64,000 nt of DNA from Odoribacter sp. AF15-53 (GCF_003479425.1 NZ_QUHC01000009.1:79731-143730); one strand, 5' to 3'; positions 9,740 through 20,230 are shown, numbered from the stretch's first letter. Notes: generated by a model from the letters alone, not told the origin. Numbers and translations: made by a program.

Positions 9740-10936
9740 ATGATGAAAAAGATTGTTGATGTAATTAAATTAGGAGAGAGTGTTGGAAGAAAACTGTCTG
9801 ATAATGCGACTGAAACAGATAAACGGAGAATTTCTGATTGGGATGAAACCGCATCTGATAAAGAGAAGGTGTTAGAAAAATTATCAGACCCGGATTATAT
9901 CCAAGAAAAAACATTGTATTATAAAAGTTTTGATATAGCGGGAGCCTGGAAACGGGCAAAAGTCCGGAAATTGGCTCAACAGAAGAGTATGCACTCTAAG
10001 ATGCGGAAATTGGTCTGGGGTGCTGCGGCAACAGTGGCCGTTTTGTTAAGTGTTACCGTTTATTTGTTTCAACAGGATGATATTGTAAAGGAAAATGTGG
10101 AGGTCCATCAAGCGATTGCCAATATATTACCGGGACGTGGAGTGCCTGTTTTATATCTTGATGATAATAGGCAGATTGCATTGAATGCAGATACGTTAGA
10201 TATTGAAGGAACAAGAGGTATAGAAGTTGGAAAGAAGATGATCACTTATTCAAAAGATCAGATCGGTAAAGAAGAAAAATACAATAAAATTGTTGTTCCC
10301 AAGGGAGGAGAATTTCATCTGGTATTGGCAGATGGTAGTGAAATCTGGTTAAATGCAGAATCTACATTGCAATATTTTGTACATGATATAGCAAAGGAAC
10401 GTGTTGTATATCTTCAAGGGGAAGCTTATTTTAAAATTGCTAAAAACGAGCAACGTCCTTTTAAGATTATTTCCGGCGAGCATGAGGTGAAAGTGTTAGG
10501 AACAGAGTTTAATGTTAATGCTTATTTAGGGGCTCCGATGATCTACACCACGTTAATTGAAGGGAAAGTAAACGTGGGTGTGGTTAATCGCCCGGATATA
10601 GGGCAAGTTTTACAAAAAAATGGTAGGCAGAGTGTTTATAACCAGAATAATAATAGTATCTCTTTACGGCATGTTGATCCCCGGATTTATACAGCTTGGA
10701 AAGATGGTTATTTTATTTTTAGATATTCGACGTTGAGGGAGGTTATGCAACAACTGTCTCGATGGTATGATTTTGAATATGAGGTGCCTGATATGCTTTT
10801 GGATAAATACCATTTCTCCGGAGAGTTTAAACGTTTTGATAATCTTGATCGAGTGCTTGAAATTATTCGCTCGACAGGTATTCCTTTCGTTTTAGACATT
10901 AAAAATGGTAAAGTAATTATCCGGGAAGAAGCATAA
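9740..10936 (+). CDS. FecR-family anti-sigma factor, locus A
   Basis: Single-pass inner-membrane regulator of 398 residues. The ATG at 9740 is chosen because AAGGAG lies 8-13 nt before it; a TTG at 9722 is in frame but would include that site. A cytoplasmic anti-sigma region (about 1-90) is followed by a membrane helix (WGAAATVAVLLSVTVYLF). The periplasmic FecR domain contains VVPKGGEFHLVLADGSEIWLN and VKVLGTEFNVNAY. The C-terminal DUF4974-type segment (YFIFRYSTLREVMQQLSRWYDFEYE) is expected to contact the STN domain of a SusC. Of the two receptors downstream only SusC2 has an STN, so that one is the likely signalling partner. Confidence 0.92.
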   Translation: MMKKIVDVIKLGESVGRKLSDNATETDKRRISDWDETASDKEKVLEKLSDPDYIQEKTLYYKSFDIAGAWKRAKVRKLAQQKSMHSKMRKLVWGAAATVAVLLSVTVYLFQQDDIVKENVEVHQAIANILPGRGVPVLYLDDNRQIALNADTLDIEGTRGIEVGKKMITYSKDQIGKEEKYNKIVVPKGGEFHLVLADGSEIWLNAESTLQYFVHDIAKERVVYLQGEAYFKIAKNEQRPFKIISGEHEVKVLGTEFNVNAYLGAPMIYTTLIEGKVNVGVVNRPDIGQVLQKNGRQSVYNQNNNSISLRHVDPRIYTAWKDGYFIFRYSTLREVMQQLSRWYDFEYEVPDMLLDKYHFSGEFKRFDNLDRVLEIIRSTGIPFVLDIKNGKVIIREEA

Positions 10937-10973
10937 TAACTGTTTATACTTAAATCAATTAATTCATTAACTT

Positions 10974-13760
10974 ATGATTAAACTTTTGCGAGGGAAAAAA
11001 AGAAAGTATCCTGGAAAAAGTCGAAGTAACATTTTTGTTTGGCGAGCTATTTTCGGGGTCATGATTCTGGTTGGAAGTTCTGTATTGGTGGCAGCACAGA
11101 CCGGAATAAAGAAAAATGTACAAACTCGTGATGAGAAGGCAATCCTTGGAAATAGTTTCAGTGGGAATCAATTGAAACGTTTTCATCCAACTAATCTTTT
11201 GAAAGCTTTGCAGGTAGTTGAACCCTCTATGATAATAGATAGGGCTGAGGAGTGGTATGGCTCTGATCCTAATTACGTACCGACTGAAATTACTTTTCGA
11301 GGTGTAAAAACAATTTTGGGAAAAGAGGGAGGAGTGTTACCATTGATTATTGTCGATGGCTATGAAATATCGATGGATCGCTTGGCTGATTTCGATATAA
11401 ATCGGGTGGAACGTGTAACCATTCTTAAAGATGCAACCGGAACTGCTATTTATGGTGTCCGGGCCGGGAATGGTGTAATCGCAATTACAACTAAAAAAAT
11501 GCAAGCAGGAAGCCTTCGCTTGTATTATCGTTTTGATGGAGGAATTGATGTTGCAGATCTGAGTAGTTACGATATAATGAATGCTTCTCAGAAACTGGCA
11601 TTAGAGAAAAGTATGGGTATGTATGATGGGAATGATGCTCTTTATCAAGAGCGGCTGAGAAATGGTAACACGAATTGGTTGAAAGTACCTCTACAAACAC
11701 CATTCCGGCATAAACATCAACTTGAAATAGAAGGAGGGGACAGTTCAATTTTGTATCGGGCCTATTTCTTGGCAACACCGGGTAATAAAGGTGTCATGAA
11801 GGGCTCTAAGCGGGATCATTATGCTATCGGAACTCGTTTAGATTATCGAAATAGTAAGTTATATGTTTCTGATGAGTTACGTATAGATGTGATTTATGGA
11901 AAAGAGTCTCCTTATGGTGTATTTCAGGATTACATGCTGATTAATCCGTATTATCGTAAGGGAAGTGGGGGACAACACTCTGCATCTGTTATGGGAGAGG
12001 GAACTTTTAGTGAACAAGTATCCCCGTATTATGAAGCCTCTTTATCCAGTTTTTCAAAATCGAGAGCTACAAGGGTTATGAATACCTTGAATATGACTTG
12101 GCAGATCATGGAACATCTGGAGTTATCCGGTAATTTCACTTTTACGAAAGATTTTAATAAGTTCGATCAGTATATTTCTTTTAAATCGGAATATTTTAGT
12201 GATCTACCTTTAGATAGTGCCGAGCTAGCCGGTCAATATAAAATCCGTCGGGAAAATACCACAATGTATGAAGAAGATTTGGTTTTAAATTATTCGAATC
12301 AGTTTGATCGTCACAATTTGAACGTGTCATTAGGGATTCACGGGTATGCGGCAAAAGATTATAGTGATAATTATATAGGTGTTGGCTTACCCAGTGATCA
12401 TATGGACTATATTTCTTTTGCAAAGACTTATGCGTTTAATACAAGACCGGGAGGCCGGGAGGCATTTGATCGTCTTTTTAGCGGATATTTAAGCGGTAGT
12501 TATAATTTTGATCAGCGTTATGGAGTGGATGTTAGCCTACGGGCGGACAAGTCATCTCGTTTAGCTCCAAAAAAACGAGTTACCATGGCTTGGTCCGTGG
12601 GGGGATATTGGAATGTTCGTAACGAGAAATTCCTGCAAGAGAGCAATATTCTAAATCAACTTGTATTGTCGGCAGGTATTGGTATGACTCCGGGATTCCA
12701 ATTCGATTACGATCAAGTGAATCCAATGTATGCTTATGATATTGATAATCCTTATTTGAATGCAACAAGTAGCTCTAATAAGCTGGGTTTAGTGACATTG
12801 AATCCGATCAACGATTATAATAAAAAATTGAAATGGAGAAGTGATCATAACTTCTACGTTGGAATCCGGTTTACTCTGTTCGACCACTTATCAGCAAACG
12901 TACGCTATTACAATACGTTGAGCAAGGATGTTATTACCCGAATAAAGGGTAATGTTGTAAATGGTTCTGCTTGGAAATGGAATAATGGAGGAGAGATTCG
13001 GAATAGCGGGTTAGAATTCGGGTTAAATGCAGACATCTTGAAAGATGTAAACGGGTTGTCTTTAGGCCTTTTATGGAATGGAACATTCAATAAAAATAAA
13101 TTAGAAACTTGCCCGAATGATTTTATGACTGAGTGGAATGAAAGTAATCAAACATCAACTCTTCAGCTGAAGGAAGGAAAAGCGGTCAATGCGATTTATG
13201 CCGTAGATTCAAAGGGGATTGATGCACAAACAGGTAAAGAAATTTTCATTACACAGAATGGAACCGAAACGAATCAATGGGAGGCGACTAACTTGGTTTA
13301 TCAAGGAGATCCGACTCCCAAGTTGGCAGGTAGTTTTGGTTTATTGGGAAGTCTGAAAAATTGGAGTTTTAATTGTATGTTCCGTTATTCTTTCGGATCT
13401 AAGATATACAATATAACGGCGGTGAGATACGTGGACGAGGCCTTTATTGGACAAAACGGACCGGTTGATATGATGGATAAATGGCAAAAGGCCGGGGATC
13501 AGACCGAATATTTAGGCTTTGATAATTCCACGACGTTACCGACATCTCGTTTTGTTGAATCGAGGAATGTGATTTCTTTAGCATCTTTACGGGTGGATTA
13601 TCAATTTGATAAAAATCTGGCAAATAAATTATATATGCAGGATTTGCATCTTGGATTAAGTTGTAATGATTTATTCCATTATTCATCGGTTAAAATGCCT
13701 AGAGGGTTGATTTATCCTTTTGCCCGCAGTTTCACGTTGTCACTTCAAGCTACCTTTTAA
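10974..13760 (+). CDS. SusC/RagA-type TonB-dependent receptor lacking STN and carboxypeptidase-like domains (SusC1, locus A)
   Basis: Outer-membrane receptor of 928 residues, about 240 shorter than its neighbour. After a long basic signal region ending VLVAAQ it goes almost straight into the plug (HPTNLLKALQVVEPS...GSDPNYVPTEITFRG), then VERVTILKDATGTAIYGVRAGNGVIAI and the beta barrel, ending in FARSFTLSLQATF with a terminal aromatic. The STN signalling domain and the carboxypeptidase-regulatory-like domain present in SusC2 are absent, and no clear TonB box is visible. It should therefore be able to transport but not signal. It is followed 12 nt later by its SusD. It could be the transport-only member of a two-receptor operon, or an eroded duplicate; the barrel appears intact. 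Confidence 0.9.
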   Translation: MIKLLRGKKRKYPGKSRSNIFVWRAIFGVMILVGSSVLVAAQTGIKKNVQTRDEKAILGNSFSGNQLKRFHPTNLLKALQVVEPSMIIDRAEEWYGSDPNYVPTEITFRGVKTILGKEGGVLPLIIVDGYEISMDRLADFDINRVERVTILKDATGTAIYGVRAGNGVIAITTKKMQAGSLRLYYRFDGGIDVADLSSYDIMNASQKLALEKSMGMYDGNDALYQERLRNGNTNWLKVPLQTPFRHKHQLEIEGGDSSILYRAYFLATPGNKGVMKGSKRDHYAIGTRLDYRNSKLYVSDELRIDVIYGKESPYGVFQDYMLINPYYRKGSGGQHSASVMGEGTFSEQVSPYYEASLSSFSKSRATRVMNTLNMTWQIMEHLELSGNFTFTKDFNKFDQYISFKSEYFSDLPLDSAELAGQYKIRRENTTMYEEDLVLNYSNQFDRHNLNVSLGIHGYAAKDYSDNYIGVGLPSDHMDYISFAKTYAFNTRPGGREAFDRLFSGYLSGSYNFDQRYGVDVSLRADKSSRLAPKKRVTMAWSVGGYWNVRNEKFLQESNILNQLVLSAGIGMTPGFQFDYDQVNPMYAYDIDNPYLNATSSSNKLGLVTLNPINDYNKKLKWRSDHNFYVGIRFTLFDHLSANVRYYNTLSKDVITRIKGNVVNGSAWKWNNGGEIRNSGLEFGLNADILKDVNGLSLGLLWNGTFNKNKLETCPNDFMTEWNESNQTSTLQLKEGKAVNAIYAVDSKGIDAQTGKEIFITQNGTETNQWEATNLVYQGDPTPKLAGSFGLLGSLKNWSFNCMFRYSFGSKIYNITAVRYVDEAFIGQNGPVDMMDKWQKAGDQTEYLGFDNSTTLPTSRFVESRNVISLASLRVDYQFDKNLANKLYMQDLHLGLSCNDLFHYSSVKMPRGLIYPFARSFTLSLQATF

Positions 13761-13772
13761 AAAGAAATAATT

Positions 13773-15155
13773 ATGAAGAAATTACTATATATGGTAGTGG
13801 CGGTATTGGCACTAAGTTCATGTAACAATTGGTTTGATGTCGCCCCGAAAGAGGAATACATAGATGAGGACGCTTTGTTCAGTAGTGAATCTGCATTTCG
13901 TAATGCACTGAATGGGATTTACACGGAATTACGTTCATCTGAGTTGTTTGGTTCAAATTTAGGTTTGGGGGGAATAGAGTTTATGGGACAAACTCTTGTG
14001 CCTGATTCCGAATTGAAACCGATAGCAGAATTTGATTATGATTCTGAGATCATGAAAGAAAAAATAGATCAAGTTTGGGCATCCATGTACCGTGCGATCT
14101 ATTCATGTAATAATTTGCTCCGGTTATTTGATAAGAATCAAGATGTGATTTTCATAAAAGGAGCTAGAGAAGTGATGCTGGCAGAGTTAAAAGTGTTGCG
14201 GGTAGCAATGCATTATGATTTGGTCCGCTTGTTCCATCCGGCATATACCTCTGAGCCTTCTTTTAAAGGCATATATTGGAAAGAGAGTACGGGGGATGAA
14301 CTACAACAATTGTCTACGCAAGAATTGTGTACGAAAATGTTAGCTCAATTGACAGAGGCGATTGCAATTCTGAAAAAATATGATCCTATTTATACAGGTG
14401 AATCTTTGAATTCAGATGGGTTGTTCGGAATGGCGCCTTCTAATCGGGTGTGGAAAATGAATTATTATGCGGCTTTAGGATTAAAAGCACGTATTGCATT
14501 AGCATTAGGAACGGAAACCGGATACCTTGATGCCCGGGCTTGTGTGGATGAAATTCTTGAAGGCGGATATTTTTCTTTTGCCACTTCTGCCGGGACTGAT
14601 TTTGCATTTTCCAGAGAACATTTGTTGGGGTTACCTTCTCCGAAAGAGGGATTACAGGCATTAGGATACACCTTATTCCGAGACAAGGGAGTCGTTTTAT
14701 CTCCTATTGTGCAGGTTGAGGAATGGAAACAGGAAGCTCCTGATGATATTCGTTTCAGGTCAATGAACAATACCTTACAAAACTTACTTCCTAAATACGA
14801 TAGTTTAAGTATTGCCGTGTTTAGTGGTGCTCCGCAACAGATACCCTATATCAAGTTAGGAGAGATTTATTTAATAGGTGCGGAGTCAGCTTTAAAATTG
14901 AATGACATCTCCGGGGCGTATTCTTACTTGAGTTCGTTTGTAGATAAGCGTTTTTCCAAGACTTCTATCGTGGAAACTTCGACAGCCACGGAACTTATGG
15001 AAGAGATTGAAAGACAGTATGTACGGGAATTTTTGGGAGAAGGGCAGTTGTTCTATTGCTATAAACGTTGGAATTTATCCTCTATTCCGTCTTATAATGG
15101 TCGGAGTATAGAGATGACAAAGGCTAAGTATGTGTGGCCGATTCCTGTGAATTAA
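13773..15155 (+). CDS. SusD/RagB-type lipoprotein (SusD1, locus A)
   Basis: Surface lipoprotein of 460 residues that should cap SusC1 and bind its ligand. The signal peptide ends in a lipobox (LALSSC) followed by NNWFDVAPKEEYIDEDALF, the usual SusD start. The middle has the TPR-like helices (ELKVLRVAMHYDLVRLFHP) and the C-terminus the RagB segment (YVREFLGEGQLFYCYKRWN). It starts 12 nt after SusC1, so they are translated together. The ligand cannot be inferred from sequence. Confidence 0.93.
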   Translation: MKKLLYMVVAVLALSSCNNWFDVAPKEEYIDEDALFSSESAFRNALNGIYTELRSSELFGSNLGLGGIEFMGQTLVPDSELKPIAEFDYDSEIMKEKIDQVWASMYRAIYSCNNLLRLFDKNQDVIFIKGAREVMLAELKVLRVAMHYDLVRLFHPAYTSEPSFKGIYWKESTGDELQQLSTQELCTKMLAQLTEAIAILKKYDPIYTGESLNSDGLFGMAPSNRVWKMNYYAALGLKARIALALGTETGYLDARACVDEILEGGYFSFATSAGTDFAFSREHLLGLPSPKEGLQALGYTLFRDKGVVLSPIVQVEEWKQEAPDDIRFRSMNNTLQNLLPKYDSLSIAVFSGAPQQIPYIKLGEIYLIGAESALKLNDISGAYSYLSSFVDKRFSKTSIVETSTATELMEEIERQYVREFLGEGQLFYCYKRWNLSSIPSYNGRSIEMTKAKYVWPIPVN

Positions 15156-15185
15156 CTCTATTTATGGAATTGTAAATGGAATAAG

Positions 15186-18100
15186 ATGATGAAGGAAAAA
15201 TTAGATAATTTGATCAAGATCAGGAATAGAGAGGGATATATCCTGAAAGTTATTTTGGGTGTCTGCTTGTTCCTCTTTTTGCAGGGAACAATGGTAACCC
15301 GAAGTTATGCCCAAACGACAAAGGTGAATCTGAATGTACAAAATGTGGAATTGGAATCTGTGTTTATGATGATTCAGCAACAAGTCGGATATAAAGTATT
15401 TTATAATAATGAATTGGTGGATGCCAAACAAAAAGTGTCAATACAGGTGACGGATGTATCGCTGGATAGTGCATTACATACATTACTTACCCCTTTGGAT
15501 ATGACTTACAAGCTTGTAAATAAAACAATCGTCGTATCCAATTTAAAACCGGTTACGGCTAAAACTCAGCCGGAACTTTTAGAAATTACAGGTTTTGTAA
15601 AAGATAAGAAGGGTATGCCAATACCGGGGGTAACTGTGATTTATAAGAGTACGCCTACGCTAGGGCGGGCTACTGACGAAAAAGGTTTCTACCGGATTTT
15701 AGTTCCTTCTTTGGATGGAGAATTGGTTTTCTCTTTTATCGGAATGAAAACACAAGCAGTAGCAATAAAAAAACGGGTAAAGATAGATGTTACGATGGTG
15801 GAGGAAGCGACAGAGATGGATGAGGTTATCGTAACTGGGTATGTTCCGAAAGCAAAAAATAGTTTTACGGGAACAGCCGTACAAGTGAAAGGAGATGATT
15901 TACGTAAGGTTAATCCGACAAATCTATTTGCCGCTCTGAAAGTATTTGACCCGTCTTTTGCCGTTTTGGATGACGAAGGAATGTTTGGGTCTGACCCTAA
16001 TAGAGTTCCGGACAAAATAGAAATTCGGGGCCAGAATAGTATGCCTGACATTTCACAGGGGAATTTGCAGACTTATACTTCTTTGCCGATTTTTATTATG
16101 GATGGTTTTCAGATTACTGTTCAACAAGTATTTGACTTGGATATGAATCGGGTACAATCCGTGACGATCTTGAAGGATGCAGCGGCAGCATCTATCTATG
16201 GTTCCCGTGCTGCTAATGGTGTCATTGTGATTGAAACGAAAGTTCCGGAAGGTGGAAAATTACGTTTTTCCTACACCTTCAACGGAAGTATTCAGGTGCC
16301 TGACTTGACTTCTTATAATTTAATGAATGCGTCTGAATTATTGGAGTATTTTGAAAAAGCCCAGCTTTTCAATAATGGAAATAAAGGAGATAATACCTCT
16401 ACGAATATTTATGAAGATTTGGTCGGGGGAAATCCGGGGCGTCAGAACTTGTACACCTTGCTATCTAAAGAAGTCGAGAATGGTGTGGATTCCTATTGGT
16501 TGTCTCAGCCACTTCAGACATCTGTTCAACATTCCCATTCTTTGATGTTGGAAGGTGGTGTGCGGTTTGGTGAGAAAGACCGGAGAAGTATGCGTTATCA
16601 AGTAAATTTGTCGGCAGCTCCGAGTAATGGTGTTATGAAAGGCTCAAAGCGAGATCGTTATGGAGCCGGCTTGAAGTTATTGTACAATGATCTTCATGTG
16701 CAAATAACAAGTGACATACAAGTCGCTTTAGTGAAAAATACAGATTCTCCGTATGGAAGTTTCTCAACGTATTCAAATTTGTTACCTATCTATCGGATGA
16801 AAGATGAGAATGGGAAATACTTCCCCAGACTTTCTTACGAGAATATTCCGGCTTACGAGGGACTGCCTGCCCCGGATTTTACGGGAAGTACTTTTTCTGC
16901 CCAATTGAATCCGCTTTATGAGGCGAAATATCTGAATAGTTTCAGTAGAGGGGAGACAACAAATCTGACTTACAATCTGGGCTTAAACTGGGAAGTCATA
17001 GAAGGATTGCGAGTAAGAAGTACTTTCTCTATTACTAATGTACAGGATAAAGCCGAAGTGTATCGTTCTCCTCTTTCTGCGGATTTTTTTGACTATACAT
17101 CTGTGACGGACGGGGAGGAAACGAATGACGGGTATAATTTGGAGAATATCTACAAACGGGGAACTTATATGATGACAAATTCATCCCAGTTTGATTATTA
17201 TGGTAGCATCAATGTTTCGTATACCAAGTCATTCGGGAGACATTTGGTACAAGGAATCGTGGGGGGAGAACTGAAAGAGACGAATTCTGAGAGTGATGCA
17301 TATAAGACCGTTGGTTTCTTGGATGATCCTTTAGGATACCCTTCTTACGCCGTGCAATTTGATTCCTATACAGGGCCTTCGGGGAGTAGTTCTATTTCTC
17401 GTTCAGCCGGAATGTTTGCGAATTTCAATTATTCATGGGATAATCGTTACTTGATAGATTTGACGGGGCGTATCGACGGTTCATCTAATTTCGCAAGTAA
17501 ACAACGCTCTGCACCTTTCTGGTCGGCCGGAGTTCGTTGGAATATTTATAATGAGAAATTTATGAAAACTCATGGTTGGTTTGAAAATCTGGCTGTTCGG
17601 GCAAATATTGGTACCGTAGGGAATCAGAATTTCCAGTTGAGTCAGATCATGACACTTTATAATTTCTTGAAAATGTATGATGGGGTTATGGGAGCTGAGA
17701 TTATGTCTATTGCGAACCCGGAATTGAAATGGCAAACAACTTTAAATCGTAACATCGGATTGGAATTTAGTTTATTACAAGGTCTAGTGAACTTGGATTT
17801 CAATTACTACTCAAATATAACCAAAAACAATTTGACGGATATTGCGATTTTACCTTCTACCGGTTTCTCTACTTATAAAGCGAATATGGGTAAAGTACGT
17901 AACCAAGGATATGAATTTAGTTTGAGTATAACCCCAATCAAGAAGAATGGTTGGATTGTCAATGCTTTTGTGAATGGAGCTCATAACAAGAACAAATTGT
18001 TGAATATTTCTGATGCTTTAAGAGATTATAATGAGGTGATTAAAGAAAATCAGACAGCTCATTTGAATTATGCAGGGTATACTCAATTAGAACGGATATT

Positions 18101-18704
18101 CTTATTTGAAGAAGGGCAATCTTTAAATTCGATTTTTGCCGTGCGTTCAATGGGAATTGATCCGGGAACAGGGCAGGAGATTTTTGTAACGGCAGATGGT
18201 GTTCAGACATTCCAATGGAATGCGGCAGATCAAGTTGTCGTCGGGAACACGGAGCCGACTTTGAAAGGGTATTTTGGTCTTAATATTGACTATAAGCGCT
18301 GGAGTTTCGGGGCTAATTTCCAGTATTCTTTCGGGGCGGATCGTTACAATAAGACCTTATACGAGAAGATCGAAGGAGGTAATTTTGCTCAAAATGCTGA
18401 TCGCCGGGCTTTAACCCAGCGTTGGACAAAACCAGGAGATGTTGCGAAGTATCGCGGGTATGGAAATACAAGTCAATTAAAACCCACGTCTCGTTTTGTT
18501 CAAAAAGACGATTTTTTGTCCATGACATCGGCCAGATTGAGTTATACGTTAAATGCGAATGATTTGCAGGCACTTGGCATTTCGTTGTTAAAGTTCACAC
18601 TTTCAACAAATGATCTGTTCTATGTTTCAACGATTAAACAAGAACGAGGATTGTCTTACCCGTTTGCCCGTACCTTCTATTTTTCATTACAAGCTAATTT
18701 TTAA
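15186..18704 (+). CDS. SusC/RagA-type TonB-dependent receptor with STN domain (SusC2, locus A)
   Basis: Outer-membrane receptor and signal transducer of 1172 residues. Order: signal peptide (ends RSYAQ near 43), STN domain (about 48-115: VNLNVQNVELESVFMMIQQQ), carboxypeptidase-like domain (about 132-205: ITGFVKDKKGMPIPGVTV), TonB-box-like MDEVIVTGY, plug (KVNPTNLFAALKVFDPSF...GSDPNRVPDKIEIRG), then SVTILKDAAAASIYGSRAANGVIVIET and a barrel ending FARTFYFSLQANF. The STN should contact the locus A FecR. The plug is of the GSDPN variant shared with SusC1 and the locus C SusC, and unlike the usual RGSSS-type plug. ATG at 15186 or 15189 fits equally well. Confidence 0.94.
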   Translation: MMKEKLDNLIKIRNREGYILKVILGVCLFLFLQGTMVTRSYAQTTKVNLNVQNVELESVFMMIQQQVGYKVFYNNELVDAKQKVSIQVTDVSLDSALHTLLTPLDMTYKLVNKTIVVSNLKPVTAKTQPELLEITGFVKDKKGMPIPGVTVIYKSTPTLGRATDEKGFYRILVPSLDGELVFSFIGMKTQAVAIKKRVKIDVTMVEEATEMDEVIVTGYVPKAKNSFTGTAVQVKGDDLRKVNPTNLFAALKVFDPSFAVLDDEGMFGSDPNRVPDKIEIRGQNSMPDISQGNLQTYTSLPIFIMDGFQITVQQVFDLDMNRVQSVTILKDAAAASIYGSRAANGVIVIETKVPEGGKLRFSYTFNGSIQVPDLTSYNLMNASELLEYFEKAQLFNNGNKGDNTSTNIYEDLVGGNPGRQNLYTLLSKEVENGVDSYWLSQPLQTSVQHSHSLMLEGGVRFGEKDRRSMRYQVNLSAAPSNGVMKGSKRDRYGAGLKLLYNDLHVQITSDIQVALVKNTDSPYGSFSTYSNLLPIYRMKDENGKYFPRLSYENIPAYEGLPAPDFTGSTFSAQLNPLYEAKYLNSFSRGETTNLTYNLGLNWEVIEGLRVRSTFSITNVQDKAEVYRSPLSADFFDYTSVTDGEETNDGYNLENIYKRGTYMMTNSSQFDYYGSINVSYTKSFGRHLVQGIVGGELKETNSESDAYKTVGFLDDPLGYPSYAVQFDSYTGPSGSSSISRSAGMFANFNYSWDNRYLIDLTGRIDGSSNFASKQRSAPFWSAGVRWNIYNEKFMKTHGWFENLAVRANIGTVGNQNFQLSQIMTLYNFLKMYDGVMGAEIMSIANPELKWQTTLNRNIGLEFSLLQGLVNLDFNYYSNITKNNLTDIAILPSTGFSTYKANMGKVRNQGYEFSLSITPIKKNGWIVNAFVNGAHNKNKLLNISDALRDYNEVIKENQTAHLNYAGYTQLERIFLFEEGQSLNSIFAVRSMGIDPGTGQEIFVTADGVQTFQWNAADQVVVGNTEPTLKGYFGLNIDYKRWSFGANFQYSFGADRYNKTLYEKIEGGNFAQNADRRALTQRWTKPGDVAKYRGYGNTSQLKPTSRFVQKDDFLSMTSARLSYTLNANDLQALGISLLKFTLSTNDLFYVSTIKQERGLSYPFARTFYFSLQANF

Positions 18705-18716
18705 AAGAGAAAGCGT

Positions 18717-20216
18717 ATGAAGAAAATATGTGTTTTACTAACTATAACATTCGGACTTCTTCTGTTTAGTTCTTGTGGAGATTGGCTGGATGTACTTCCG
18801 AAGTCTCAAATGACAGAAGAGGGGATTTTTGATAATGAAGACGGTTATTATTCAGCATTAGCCGGTATATACGTGAAGATGGCAGATAAAAGCGCCTATG
18901 GAAAACATATGACGGTTAGTTCAGTTGAAATTATGGGACAGACATTGTCTATGTTTCAAGCTTCATTTATTGAGCCTTATTATGATCAGGGGTGGTTTAA
19001 TGGGTTGGCAACTTATTACTATGAACGGACAACTCGTTATAATCAAGTGGAAGATGCAATAACAGGGATGTGGAAAGCTTCCTATAATGCTATCGCAAAT
19101 GCTAATGAATTGATTGCTAATTTGGAAAAGCAAGATCCTTCGATTTTTGAGGAGGGGGCGAGAGATGTCGTGTTGGGAGAAGCTCTTGCTTTGCGAGCCT
19201 ATATCCATTTTGATATGTTGCGTCTGTTCCAGCCTCCTTATCTGACGGAGGAAGGAAAAACACAGAAACGGATTCCTTACAAAACGGATTTTGGAATGGA
19301 ATTTACCCCTTCCTCCTCCTCTGATGAAATATTAGGTTATTTGATAGGAGACTTGGAGCGTGCAGAAAAACTATTGAAAGATACCGACCCGATTTCTTCT
19401 GGAAAAACTTACAATACAACCGTTTTAAAAAGTGAACGAAAATACAAGATGAACTATTATGCCGTAAGAGCATTACAAGCACGGGTTTACCTTTTTAAAG
19501 GGGAGTATAAAGCTGCTTATGATGCGGCCGTGGAAGTTATTGGAGCGGCAGAAAATCTAGGTATTCGATTTTTGACAAATGAAGATTTGGGGACTACGGA
19601 TTCCGGTAATAATTACGTGAATAGAAGTTGTCCCATGGAAAATATCTTTGGTTTACTTGTCGATGAGTTGGGGGATTATATCGAAGAGGATCACACGACA
19701 GGGAATTCTTATTATGAACGTTTCCGGTTACAATCAACCCGTTATCCGAAATTCTATTCTTCCACGGGCGACATCCGTATTACGGCTTGGAAAAAAGGTT
19801 CCGGTTCAAGTATGTATTTGGCAAAATATGAACGTCCTACATTGAAGAAAGATTTGGCTCTTTTCCCGAGACCTGTTGTTTCAATGTTGAAACTAGGAGA
19901 AATGTACTTGATTGCGGCAGAAGGGGCGGTGGAATCTGTTTCTACGGGAGAGGCGATTCGTTTGTTGAATATTTTACAACAGTCTCGTAACGGAGGAATA
20001 TTCACAAGTGATGATAAAGAGGCGATTATCTCGGAAATATTGAAAGAATATCGACGTGAAATGATCGGGGATGGGCAGGTATTTTATGCGTATAAACGGC
20101 GTAATGTGCCGGAAATTGAAAAGGGGTATGCTACAAGTGGCGTGATTACTATGTCGGTTGAAAAATATACTCCGGATATTCCGACGACAGAGTTTGATGG
20201 TGGAAGAACGTATTAA
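18717..20216 (+). CDS. SusD/RagB-type lipoprotein (SusD2, locus A)
   Basis: Lipoprotein of 499 residues, 12 nt after SusC2 and its expected partner. The lipobox region LLLFSSC is followed by GDWLDVLPKSQMTEEGIF. The helical core includes GEALALRAYIHFDMLRLFQPP, and the end has YRREMIGDGQVFYAYKRRN, both typical of the family. Compared with SusD1 it shares the overall plan but is clearly diverged, so the two pairs are probably not a recent duplication and may bind different ligands. Confidence 0.93.
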   Translation: MKKICVLLTITFGLLLFSSCGDWLDVLPKSQMTEEGIFDNEDGYYSALAGIYVKMADKSAYGKHMTVSSVEIMGQTLSMFQASFIEPYYDQGWFNGLATYYYERTTRYNQVEDAITGMWKASYNAIANANELIANLEKQDPSIFEEGARDVVLGEALALRAYIHFDMLRLFQPPYLTEEGKTQKRIPYKTDFGMEFTPSSSSDEILGYLIGDLERAEKLLKDTDPISSGKTYNTTVLKSERKYKMNYYAVRALQARVYLFKGEYKAAYDAAVEVIGAAENLGIRFLTNEDLGTTDSGNNYVNRSCPMENIFGLLVDELGDYIEEDHTTGNSYYERFRLQSTRYPKFYSSTGDIRITAWKKGSGSSMYLAKYERPTLKKDLALFPRPVVSMLKLGEMYLIAAEGAVESVSTGEAIRLLNILQQSRNGGIFTSDDKEAIISEILKEYRREMIGDGQVFYAYKRRNVPEIEKGYATSGVITMSVEKYTPDIPTTEFDGGRTY

Positions 20217-20230
20217 CTTAAAAACGAGAA

